From assembly GCA_004557735.1 (NCBI GenBank), contig SFFV01000017.1, forward strand, positions 1 to 40,514: 40,514 bases of DNA, written 5' to 3'. The stretch's first letter is position 1. Each line of letters starts with the position of its first letter. A program made the position numbers and the translations under genes. Of this stretch, positions 1 through 6,358 are shown in pieces. Under the pieces are notes generated by a model. That model did no database searches and was not told where the DNA came from. It saw only the letters and a program-made list of their open reading frames with translations. The DNA is from Clostridiales bacterium (GTDB lineage Bacteria > Bacillota > Clostridia > Oscillospirales > Oscillospiraceae).

Positions 1-37
1 GGGAGTAAAGGGCTGTAATTTTGCTATAATCAGTCAT
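1..37 (-). CDS. Large serine recombinase, N-terminal start only (partial)
   Basis: The minus strand has an ATG at 37-35 preceded by a perfect AGGAGG eight bases upstream. It reads MTDYSKITALYS before the window ends. This opening (x-KITALYxRLS) is typical of large serine recombinases of the TnpX/Tn4451 type found in clostridial mobile elements, where the first conserved residues are the catalytic-domain strand with Tyr and Arg just before the nucleophilic Ser; those residues lie outside the window. Its start is only ~55 bases from the point where virD4 is interrupted, as expected for elements whose recombinase gene abuts the element end. The assignment rests on twelve residues plus context, so it is probable, not proven. 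Confidence 0.6.
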   Translation of the reverse strand, partial: MTDYSKITALYS

Positions 38-84
38 GTGCATAACCTCCTGTGCGTCCATGTATGTGTCATTTACACTTAAAA

Positions 85-390
85 TTATGCACTCCAACGC
101 GCCGTGCCGTACTCCATGCCCTTGCGGTATTTCTTGGCGTTCTTCTGCTTGGAGTAGACCACCAGCCGGATAATCACGGCTGCGGCAAGCCCAATCAACA
201 GATCGGTAGGATGGAAGCTGGGGGCTGCACTTGCAAAGGCAGCGGAGAAGCCCTGCCCGATATGCAGCAGCTTTGCAGATATATCCGCACCCTGCGCCAG
301 CCGGAACGCCTGTCCGGCCTTTCCAAACAGATAGATAAAGGCGAGATACGGAAGATGGAGTATGATTTGCTTTTTGATTTCCGGCTTCAT
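85..390 (-). pseudogene. VirD4/TraG-type coupling protein, truncated after ~97 codons
   Basis: This 101-residue frame is the N-terminus of the conjugative coupling ATPase that links the relaxosome to the type IV channel. Two membrane segments are visible (about residues 10-25 and 62-78), followed by the conserved KNAKKYRKGMEYGTARW stretch that in complete proteins leads into the nucleotide-binding domain. Directly after ARW the sequence changes to SA and a stop, so the Walker motifs and about 500 residues are missing. Its ATG overlaps the stop of the pcfB-like gene by four bases (ATGA), the usual arrangement in clostridial ICEs. The break coincides with the start of a serine recombinase, so I infer insertion of a second element. 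The coupling function is lost unless that element excises. Confidence 0.8.
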
Positions 391-848
391 CGGTCGATCC
401 CCCTGTCCATATTTTTCACCTTGTCCCGCTTGGCGGTCTGCGCGGCTTCGGCTTTCTTCTCGGCAAGGTCGCGCCGCACAGAGGGCTTGCGCTCCTTGTC
501 CAGCTTTTTCTTAGAAAACTCCCGAAACGCTGCCGTCAGCACGTCCGCGTCCCGTCCCTTGAAAAACACAAGGTATCGGTCATCTGCCTTTTTCAGCGCA
601 AAGTCAATGCCGTATTTCTTCGCCGTGCTTTCAAAGGCTTTGATATTCGCATCGGTGATTTCGATATTCGAAACGCCTGTGCCATGCCGCATAAGCTGTT
701 TCAGCGTTTGCTTGCCGCAATGGGGTGTGTCCCTTGCCTTGCGATAGAGCTGCAAGAGCTTTCGCAGCGCGGCTTGCAGCACCTTTCCGTCCAGCTTTGC
801 CGTTTTGATTGCAAGGGCAATCGTCTTTCGGGTTACTTCTTCCTGCAA
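387..848 (-). CDS. PcfB-like DUF3801 conjugation protein
   Basis: The 153-residue basic protein matches the DUF3801/PcfB family, an accessory of conjugative transfer that in pCF10 works with the coupling protein PcfC. Typical features are an N-terminal helical part, the central GTGVSNIEITD and FESTAKKYGIDFALKK segments, a VFFKGRDADVLTAAF core and a Lys/Arg-rich tail. It lies between the replication-initiator-like gene and virD4, the standard order in Tn1549-like ICEs. Its stop overlaps the virD4 start by four bases, so the two were translationally coupled. The start is the ATG at 848. An intact upstream partner is therefore left without its ATPase. Confidence 0.85.
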   Translation of the reverse strand: MQEEVTRKTIALAIKTAKLDGKVLQAALRKLLQLYRKARDTPHCGKQTLKQLMRHGTGVSNIEITDANIKAFESTAKKYGIDFALKKADDRYLVFFKGRDADVLTAAFREFSKKKLDKERKPSVRRDLAEKKAEAAQTAKRDKVKNMDRGIDR

Positions 849-915
849 CGGTTATCACTCCTTTCGATTTTTCTGCACAGTCAGGGCGGGCGCACCCGCC
901 AGATCAGCCATATTC

Positions 916-1863
916 TCATAGGCTCTCGTTCGGCGAACAGGAATAGTCCGGGATGCCTGATTTCGGCTTGCCCCAATCAGGGCTTGCCATGTCGTGCGCG
1001 ACAAGGGCGGTATAGTAATTGTCGATGGTAGACGGAGCGTTGAACAGCACCGCCCGCAGATATTGCTTGATGTTGCGGATCTTCGTGGTGTTTTCCCGCA
1101 TACAGTCCATGACAAACTCGATGTGGCTGCTGTTCAACTTCAAGAATTTACTCTTTACCAACTCGGCGGGGTAATCGTCGCCAGCGATGCGGAGCGTCTT
1201 TCGCGCAGAGCAGACAGTTTCCAGCATGAGGTCTACAATCTCGTCCAAACGCTCCTTGTCCATTTTCGGGTCCTGCGTGAGTGCGTCATACTCGATATTC
1301 TCCATGATGATTTCACGGTAAATATCTACGGCGCTCTGCTTGAACGCTTCCATTCCTCTCCGTTCCGGCGCAGCCCTGCAAGGTGAGGGGTTAGGGGAAA
1401 GGATAGGAAAGGAATCGGTATTTGATAGATCCGTAATTGATTTTTCTTTCTTTGATAAGTTAGTTATTGATCTATCTTTATTTAATTGCGTTGGATTTTC
1501 CGACATCGGATTATCCGTTGTCGGATTTTCCAACATCGGTTTACCCGGTATTGGATTTTCCAACACCGGCTGCGGCTGCTCATAGATGGTGTATTCGATA
1601 GCAGTCATTTTGCCTTTTTCATCGCGTCCCTGCCGCCGCAGGATATATCCGGCTTTTTCAAGCTCCCATACAGCGGTGCGGATCGCGTCGATGCTCTCAC
1701 GGTTGATATGGGACAGCCCCGCAAGGGTATAGTCCCAATCCTCCGGCAAGGACAGCATTTGCGATAACAGCCCCTTGGCTTTCAAGGTCAGCTCCTTGTT
1801 TCGCAGATGGTGGTTTGACATGACGGTGTACCCGCTGTTGCGCTCCACCCGAAATACTGCCAT
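916..1863 (-). CDS. Replication initiator A-type protein (DUF6017) of the ICE
   Basis: The 315-residue protein begins with a winged-helix replication-initiator segment (FRVERNSGYTVMSNHHLRNKELTLKAKGLLSQMLSLP, then a helix-turn-helix around residues 40-75). This is followed by a low-complexity linker with repeated ENP and DNP units (about residues 95-130) and a C-terminal helical DUF6017 domain (about residues 165-295). In clostridial ICEs this family sits at the head of the transfer operon and is thought to support element replication. The ATG at 1863 follows a GGAG-type ribosome site. The repeated (D/E)NP linker is encoded by near-identical 24-base units at 1497-1568, which could make it length-variable. 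Function is inferred from family context. Confidence 0.8.
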   Translation of the reverse strand: MAVFRVERNSGYTVMSNHHLRNKELTLKAKGLLSQMLSLPEDWDYTLAGLSHINRESIDAIRTAVWELEKAGYILRRQGRDEKGKMTAIEYTIYEQPQPVLENPIPGKPMLENPTTDNPMSENPTQLNKDRSITNLSKKEKSITDLSNTDSFPILSPNPSPCRAAPERRGMEAFKQSAVDIYREIIMENIEYDALTQDPKMDKERLDEIVDLMLETVCSARKTLRIAGDDYPAELVKSKFLKLNSSHIEFVMDCMRENTTKIRNIKQYLRAVLFNAPSTIDNYYTALVAHDMASPDWGKPKSGIPDYSCSPNESL

Positions 1864-1883
1864 AGGTTATCAGCTCCTTTCGC

Positions 1884-2099
1884 TCACTTCGCCGTGCCGC
1901 GCCGGAGGGCGGTCAGCTTGCCCGGCTCATACGGACATTCCGCGTACACACAGAACTGGTACTTCCAATGCGGACGGTAAAAGTGACAGGTATTGCAATC
2001 TTCACAGTCGGCACAGCCGCCGTTTTCGTAGCGGTCAAAGCCGGGCTTTCCCCGCATAAGCATTTCAAACGCACGGCTGCTGCCGTTCGTAAAGTACAT
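1884..2099 (-). CDS. Small cysteine-rich ICE protein, 71 aa, unknown function
   Basis: I chose the ATG at 2099 because an AAAGGAGG ribosome site stands ten bases before it; the longer open frame up to 2156 runs through a terminator-like hairpin and is unlikely to be translated. The protein carries six cysteines, including a CADCEDCNTC cluster and a later CVYAEC, which suggests zinc or iron-sulfur binding. Small proteins of this kind commonly precede the repA-like gene in Tn1549-type ICEs, but I know no function. The gap to the next gene is 20 bases, so it is probably the first gene of the transfer operon. Confidence 0.65.
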   Translation of the reverse strand: MYFTNGSSRAFEMLMRGKPGFDRYENGGCADCEDCNTCHFYRPHWKYQFCVYAECPYEPGKLTALRRGTAK

Positions 2100-2130
2100 T
2101 GTGGCTGCACCTCCTTTCAGATTTGGGCAG

Positions 2131-2213
2131 AAAAAAACGCCGTAGACTTTTCTCAAAATCTACGGCGTGGGCGTATGCGAAAAGGGATGCTGCCTTGCGG
2201 TAACATCCCTTTT
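2131..2213 (-). promoter_or_regulatory. Leader with two hairpins before the ICE operon
   Basis: On the minus strand the first hairpin pairs CATCCCTTTT (2204-2213) with AAAAGGGATG (2180-2189). The second pairs ten bases (2159-2168 with 2137-2146) and is followed at once by a run of T (2131-2136), the form of an intrinsic terminator. It lies immediately upstream of the first ICE gene, in the same direction. It may therefore be an attenuator of the operon, or a shield against transcription entering from outside. Confidence 0.6.
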
Positions 2214-2257
2214 GACGCTTGGTTATTCAATTTTTGAGCTAACCTGTTTGCCCTCTG

Positions 2258-2319
2258 CCCTTAAAAGCGTTGATTTTACTGGGTTTCTTCCTGTTTTCCT
2301 ATGTCAACGCTCTTAAGGG
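2258..2319. repeat. 16-bp inverted repeat at the ICE/host boundary
   Basis: CCCTTAAAAGCGTTGA (2258-2273) and TCAACGCTCTTAAGGG (2304-2319) are complementary at 15 of 16 positions, with 30 bases between them. The repeat lies between the ICE operon and the first chromosomal gene. Its right arm runs into the GGGAGGGG ribosome site of the following small ORF. It could be an attachment-site remnant or an RNA hairpin; the sequence does not decide. Confidence 0.55.
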
Positions 2320-2330
2320 AGGGGCGTTTT

Positions 2331-2492
2331 TTGCTTTTTCGTCGTATGTATTTTCATCTGTCCAAGGCGGTGACCGCCGCGCTGCGCCTGATGCAGGCGG
2401 GCCGAATAAGGGAGGCGGAACAAAAGCTGATCGCCGCGCAGCAGGTGACGGAAGATATGTGCCTGTCCGGGAAGAGCACCGAAAGGGAATAG
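2331..2492 (+). CDS. Small helical protein, 53 aa, unknown function
   Basis: A GGGAGGGG site ends six bases before a TTG at 2331, which is the best placed start; an in-frame ATG lies at 2346 and another at 2301, before the ribosome site. The product contains YFHLSKAVTAALRLMQAG and REAEQKLIAAQQVTEDM, an amphipathic two-helix pattern. I have the impression of similar 50-60-residue orphan proteins in clostridial genomes (helical, with the AQQ-TEE-type ending), but no function is known to me. A strong terminator follows 18 bases after the stop, which supports a real short transcript. Confidence 0.5.
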   Translation: MLFRRMYFHLSKAVTAALRLMQAGRIREAEQKLIAAQQVTEDMCLSGKSTERE

Positions 2493-2509
2493 GACCGGCG
2501 CCTCGACCG

Positions 2510-2549
2510 GCAAACGCCCCGGCAGCTTTTTATCTGCCGGGGCGTTTGC
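2510..2549. terminator. Strong palindromic terminator, possibly bidirectional
   Basis: GCAAACGCCCCGGCAG (2510-2525) pairs perfectly with 2534-2549 around an eight-base loop. It lies between the small plus-strand ORF and the convergent bile salt hydrolase gene, so it can end both transcripts. The downstream T content is modest on either strand. Confidence 0.65.
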
Positions 2550-2557
2550 GGCTTTGT

Positions 2558-3532
2558 TCAGTTCTGGAAGAAAATATCCTCCGCTGTGCGGGGAGAAAAG
2601 CGCTCGAGCGCCGCGGCGCCGAGATCGCAGCGGTGCATGTCTACGGCGCGGATGCGGCGATTTTCGTAGGTCGTGTAGTAATAAATGCCGCGCTGCGCGC
2701 TGCAGCAGGAGGTATAGATCGTGATCTCGTGCTTGCCCGGTTCCACCTCGCAGCAGCCGCGCACCTGCTCGACCGCGCCGAGAATGTGGAAAAACTGGCT
2801 GACGCTCTCCGTCTCCGAGCGGCCGGAAACGGAATTGGCGCGCGTGAACGCCGCGCGCACGAAGCGCGAGGACGACGAGAGATCGCCGGGCAGCCCGAGC
2901 GCGCCCATGCCGCGGCTGTAGGAGCGCAGATCGAGCGAGGGCGCGAACGTGTTTTCCGGCTGGCGCGGGGAGAGAGACTGGTAATCGTTCAGCCGGAAGA
3001 GCAGCTGCGGGAACGGCGGGTTGTTCGTGAGCACGCCGGCGGGGTTGTCGTATACGTGCAGACCGTCCGCGGTGGACTCGATCGTGATGCATTCGTCCTT
3101 ATCCGCGAGCAGCCAGTGGAGCTGCGCGGCGGGAAGCTGCGCGGAAAACGGCGTGCCGGTGAGATTTGTTTTCGCAAGCAGGGCGCGCGCCTCCGAAACG
3201 GAAGCGCACTGCGCGAGAACCCACGGGAGAAATTCAAACTGCGCAACGTCGTCCCTGCCGCCGCGCGGCGCGGCGTATACGGCGTTGCCGACAAAGTTCA
3301 GCCCCGCCATACAGAGGCCCTTTTCGTTCATCGCGTCATAGTAGAGCGGACAGCCGTCGGCCACATGCGCCATGCCGAGCAGGGCGTAGTGTTCCGGCAG
3401 CGCCGCGCCGCCGCGGAAGGCGAGCGGGAAGCGCCGGGGCATCACGACGATCTCGTCGCCGTAGGAAAACTCATAGTCAAGCGTCCGGCCGAAGTAGAAT
3501 CCGTCGGTTTTGTATGTGGCGGCTGTACACAT
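2558..3532 (-). CDS. bsh: Conjugated bile salt hydrolase (choloylglycine hydrolase family)
   Basis: The 324-residue Ntn-hydrolase cleaves the amide bond of glycine- or taurine-conjugated bile acids, or related linear amides. Visible catalytic residues are the nucleophile Cys2 (sequence starts MCTAATYK), Arg16 and Asp19 (FGRTLDY), Asn79 (MAGLNF), Asn170-171 (GVLTNNP) and Arg223 (SSSRFVRAAF). The C-terminal YTSCCSAQRGIYYYTTYENRRI and the length match the clostridial bile salt hydrolases closely. There is no signal peptide; Cys2 becomes the N-terminus after Met removal, so the enzyme is cytoplasmic. The start is fixed by the catalytic Cys. It seems to be monocistronic, ending at a shared terminator. 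A penicillin V acylase specificity cannot be excluded, but the motif pattern favours bile salts. Confidence 0.9.
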   Translation of the reverse strand: MCTAATYKTDGFYFGRTLDYEFSYGDEIVVMPRRFPLAFRGGAALPEHYALLGMAHVADGCPLYYDAMNEKGLCMAGLNFVGNAVYAAPRGGRDDVAQFEFLPWVLAQCASVSEARALLAKTNLTGTPFSAQLPAAQLHWLLADKDECITIESTADGLHVYDNPAGVLTNNPPFPQLLFRLNDYQSLSPRQPENTFAPSLDLRSYSRGMGALGLPGDLSSSSRFVRAAFTRANSVSGRSETESVSQFFHILGAVEQVRGCCEVEPGKHEITIYTSCCSAQRGIYYYTTYENRRIRAVDMHRCDLGAAALERFSPRTAEDIFFQN

Positions 3533-3627
3533 GGAAAAGACCTTCTTTCCGGTTTTTTCTTAGTATAAACAAAAAATGTGAACAAATCTCCCTTCAAACA
3601 GGTTTTGCGGCAAAGGGAGCTGCCGGA

Positions 3628-4119
3628 TCAGTAAAGCGTTTTATAGTAAGGACAGATATCGGCGTATGTCCCGTCATCGAGCCGGAAGCCGCCGGGGATC
3701 GTGCCGAGCTGCGTGAAGCCGAGCCGCTCGTAGAGATGCCGCGCGTGCGTGTTGAACGCGACGACCGCGTTGAACTGCATGATGCGGAAACCGAGCGCCT
3801 TCGCCTGCGCAAGAGAGTCTTTCACAAGCGCCTCGCCGATATGCCCGCCGCGCGCCGTGCCCTTCACGGCATAGCTCGCGTTCGCAATATGGCCGCAGCG
3901 GCCGACGTTGTTCGGGTGCAGGATGTAAAGCCCGAGTATTTCGCCGCTCTCGTTCACGGCGACGCCGGTATGGCTCTGCGCGGCGAAAAACGCCGCGCCC
4001 GTCGTTTCGGTCAGCGGCTCCGTCTGCGGGAAGGCGACGCCGCCGCGGACGACCTCGTTCCAGATCTCCGCCGCCGCAGCGACGTCAGCGGGGGTATATG
4101 CTCTTACGGTAACGGTCAT
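3628..4119 (-). CDS. GNAT family N-acetyltransferase
   Basis: The 163-residue protein has the GNAT fold signature: an N-terminal VRAYTPADVAAAAEIWNEVV segment, the motif A acetyl-CoA loop seen as GTARGGHIGEALVKDSLAQAKALGF (about residues 85-110), and the C-terminal NTHARHLYERLGFTQLGTIPGGFRL typical of phosphinothricin-like and general acetyltransferases. The substrate is unknown. I chose the ATG at 4119, which has an AAGGAG site ten bases upstream and begins five bases after the MATE stop; longer in-frame starts would overlap the MATE gene. The gene is thus the second of a two-gene operon with the exporter, a pairing that would fit drug or metabolite detoxification, but this is inference. Confidence 0.85.
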   Translation of the reverse strand: MTVTVRAYTPADVAAAAEIWNEVVRGGVAFPQTEPLTETTGAAFFAAQSHTGVAVNESGEILGLYILHPNNVGRCGHIANASYAVKGTARGGHIGEALVKDSLAQAKALGFRIMQFNAVVAFNTHARHLYERLGFTQLGTIPGGFRLDDGTYADICPYYKTLY

Positions 4120-4124
4120 TCGAA

Positions 4125-5522
4125 TCACTCCTTTGGCAAACGGCAGGCGGTCTCCGCCCCGGCGGTGAGCGAGCCGAAGCGGGCGAAGAACATGGCGGCG
4201 GTCGTACACACGGCGAGCGTGTCGGCGACGGGCTCGGCAAGAAACACGGCAAAGGCGGCGTTTTCAAAAATACCGAGCCGCGGCAGAAGGAAAATGAGCG
4301 GGATGAGCAGGATCACCTTGCGCAGCAGCGCGAGGAAGATCGCGACCTTTGCCTGACCGAGCGCCACAAAGCTCTGCTGGCACGCGATCTGGATGCCGAA
4401 AATGCCGCTCGCGGCCATATAAATGCGCATGGCCCATGCGGTGTAGGCGCCAAGCTCCGCGTCCGGCGTGAAGATCCCGGCCACGGCGCCGGGAAACAGC
4501 ATACACACCGCCCACACGAGCATGGAGCCGGAAAGACAGCTTATAAACAGAATGCGGAACGTCTCGCGCACGCGCCGCCCGTTGCCCGCGCCGTAGTTGA
4601 AGCTCATAATGGGCTGCGCGCCCTGCGTGAGACCGTGCAGGAGCTGCATGGAAAGACTCATCGTGGTCGTGAGGACCGTCACCGCGCCGACGGCGGTGTC
4701 TCCGGCGAAGCGGAGGAGCGTCACGTTGAAGCTCACCGCAACGAGATTTTCCGTGATCTGCATGAGGAACGGCGAGAGCCCGAGCGCGAGACAGGGGAGA
4801 AGGAGCTTCATATCCAGCCGCAGATTCCTCGCGCGCAGCCGCAGCGTCGATCGCTTTGAGCAGAGGAAGCGCACGACCCACGCGCACGAAACGGCCTGCG
4901 AAAGGACCGTAGCGACCGCCGCGCCGCGCACGCCCATGCCGAACACGAACATGAAAAGCGGGTCGAGCACAATGTTGAGCGCTGCGCCGATCGTCACGGT
5001 GAGCATGCTCGTTGTGGAAAAGCCCTGCGCGGTGATGAAGGCGTTGAGCCCGAGCGAGAGCTGCACGAAGATCGTGCCGAGACTGTAGACCGAGATATAT
5101 TCGAGCGCGTAGGGGAGCGTCGCGTCGCTCGCGCCGAAGATACGGAGGATCGGCGCGGCGAAGAGCTGCATGATGAGCGTGAGCGCGAGCGAAACCGCGC
5201 AGAGCGTAAAGGTGCATGTGCCGATGATGCGCTCCGCGGCGTCCGGGTCGCCCTTTCCCATGAGCATCGAAACGCGCGGCGCGCCGCCCGCGCTCACAAG
5301 CGCGGCGAACGCCGATATGATCATGATCGCCGGGAGCGTCACGCCGACGCCGGTGAGCGCCGCCGCACCGATGCGCGGGAGATGGCCGATGTAGACGCGG
5401 TCTACAATATTATACAGCACGTTCACGAGCTGCGCGGCGATCGCCGGCAGCGCGAGCCGCCAGAAGAGCCTGCCGACCGGGGCGGTGCCGAGCGCGGGGT
5501 CTTTGCCTGCTTTTGGATTCAT
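4125..5522 (-). CDS. MATE family multidrug/metabolite exporter
   Basis: The 465-residue protein has twelve predicted membrane segments in two homologous halves, beginning with the family opening PVGRLFWRLALPAIAAQLVNVLYNIVDRVYIGHL (residues about 15-48) and the GVGVTLPAIMIISAFAALVSAGGAPRVS loop. MATE proteins export cationic drugs or metabolites using a Na+ or H+ gradient. The second half starts near LLPCLALGLSPFLMQITENL, which mirrors the first. I chose the ATG at 5522, preceded by GGAAG, over an upstream start 11 codons earlier. A GNAT acetyltransferase follows after five bases. The sequence is extremely rich in GCG and CGC codons, like its chromosomal neighbours. Confidence 0.92.
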   Translation of the reverse strand: MNPKAGKDPALGTAPVGRLFWRLALPAIAAQLVNVLYNIVDRVYIGHLPRIGAAALTGVGVTLPAIMIISAFAALVSAGGAPRVSMLMGKGDPDAAERIIGTCTFTLCAVSLALTLIMQLFAAPILRIFGASDATLPYALEYISVYSLGTIFVQLSLGLNAFITAQGFSTTSMLTVTIGAALNIVLDPLFMFVFGMGVRGAAVATVLSQAVSCAWVVRFLCSKRSTLRLRARNLRLDMKLLLPCLALGLSPFLMQITENLVAVSFNVTLLRFAGDTAVGAVTVLTTTMSLSMQLLHGLTQGAQPIMSFNYGAGNGRRVRETFRILFISCLSGSMLVWAVCMLFPGAVAGIFTPDAELGAYTAWAMRIYMAASGIFGIQIACQQSFVALGQAKVAIFLALLRKVILLIPLIFLLPRLGIFENAAFAVFLAEPVADTLAVCTTAAMFFARFGSLTAGAETACRLPKE

Positions 5523-5557
5523 GTCAAACTTCCTTTTCCGTAAACAAAAAGTCAAAA

Positions 5558-5576
5558 GCTCCCGAGCCTCGGGAGC
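5558..5576 (-). terminator. Terminator after the DUF1919 gene
   Basis: GCTCCCGAG and CTCGGGAGC form a near-perfect palindrome. On the minus strand it is followed by TTTTGACTTTTTG. It lies nine bases after the DUF1919 stop and 36 bases before the MATE start, so read-through may also feed the MATE operon. Confidence 0.6.
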
Positions 5577-5585
5577 CGTTGACGC

Positions 5586-6224
5586 TCAGGGGGCGGTATT
5601 GTCCAGAAACGCGGGGATGTCCATGGCGCGCTCAAACACGCGGACGCCCGACAGTCCCACGGTGCGCCACGAGTCCCGGTAGCCGTTCTTTTTTCGGTCG
5701 GGAATGTACACAAACTCCCTGCCGGTTTTGGCGGGGTCGTTGGTAAAGCAGATCTTCCGGTACGGCGCGGCGAGATATTCCGCAAGCCCGCCGTTTTCGG
5801 AAAGGCTCGTTTCGTCCGCCATGAGCAGGATCTCATACCCCTGCGCGCGGCAGGCGTTGAAGCGCTGCATACGGCGCGCCCAGGCGGCGAGAAACTCCTC
5901 CCGGCTTTTGTAGTGCGTGCCCTCGATGATCGCCTCGCCGAGCGTGAACATCGGGTAGCTCCGCTCCGGCGCCTCCATCGGCACGGGCGTCATGGCGAGA
6001 TATTCGTCCAGATGCGTGCACAGCTTTTCAAACCGGTGGAACGCCATGTTGACCGTGGGCGTGGCAAACGGCATCCCGAGATCGTGCAGCAGCAGGGCGC
6101 CGTTGCAGTCGCTCGCGATGATGAGAAACCGGCGGTTTTTCACTCTCCGGCGCAGCCGGAGCAGATAAGGCCACCGCCGCCACGACCACACGGCGCGCAG
6201 AATGTTTTTGAGCTTTTCTTTCAT
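5586..6224 (-). CDS. DUF1919 family protein (possible exopolysaccharide-related)
   Basis: The 212-residue protein has the DUF1919 pattern: FLIIASDCNGALLLHDLGMPFATPTVNMAF near the N-terminus (the family's 'xSNNCWGG…LGLPYxSPTVxL' region), then YPMFTLGEAIIEGTHYKSREEFLAAWARRMQRF and a C-terminal MADETSLSENGGLAEYLAAPYRKICFTND. Members often occur in polysaccharide or glycosyltransferase loci, and their activity is not established. I chose the ATG at 6224, preceded by TTTGGGGG; a TTG four codons earlier is possible. A promoter-like TTGCAT-17-TATGGT lies upstream and is divergent from the phosphohexomutase promoter. A C-terminal tail rich in charged residues follows the conserved part. Confidence 0.8.
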   Translation of the reverse strand: MKEKLKNILRAVWSWRRWPYLLRLRRRVKNRRFLIIASDCNGALLLHDLGMPFATPTVNMAFHRFEKLCTHLDEYLAMTPVPMEAPERSYPMFTLGEAIIEGTHYKSREEFLAAWARRMQRFNACRAQGYEILLMADETSLSENGGLAEYLAAPYRKICFTNDPAKTGREFVYIPDRKKNGYRDSWRTVGLSGVRVFERAMDIPAFLDNTAP

Positions 6225-6253
6225 CGCATCCCCCAAAGTTTTTCCTGCAATTT

Positions 6254-6282
6254 ACCATACCACAGCCGCGGCACAAATGCAA
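6254..6282 (-). promoter_or_regulatory. Promoter of the DUF1919 gene
   Basis: On the minus strand TTGCAT (6282-6277) and TATGGT (6259-6254) are 17 bases apart, 30 bases before the ATG. The -10 box is a fair match to the vegetative consensus. It is divergent from the neighbouring promoter. Confidence 0.5.
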
Positions 6283-6294
6283 TCGGCCTTGTTC

Positions 6295-6323
6295 TTGCAA
6301 AGGACGGTACGGCGCGGTAAAAT
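6295..6323 (+). promoter_or_regulatory. Promoter of the phosphohexomutase gene
   Basis: TTGCAA (6295-6300) and TAAAAT (6318-6323) are separated by exactly 17 bases, and the ATG follows 35 bases later after a GGGAGG site. The two divergent promoters leave only about 13 bases between their -35 boxes. Confidence 0.65.
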
Positions 6324-6358
6324 GGATGAGATAAAAACTTTTCCGGGAGGAACGGAAT

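Noticed and set aside
2238..2245. AGCTAACC near the ICE leader, matching the complement of the small RNA segment in the fMet element
   Set aside because: Only eight bases match, which is likely by chance in 40 kb; not enough for a claimed RNA target.
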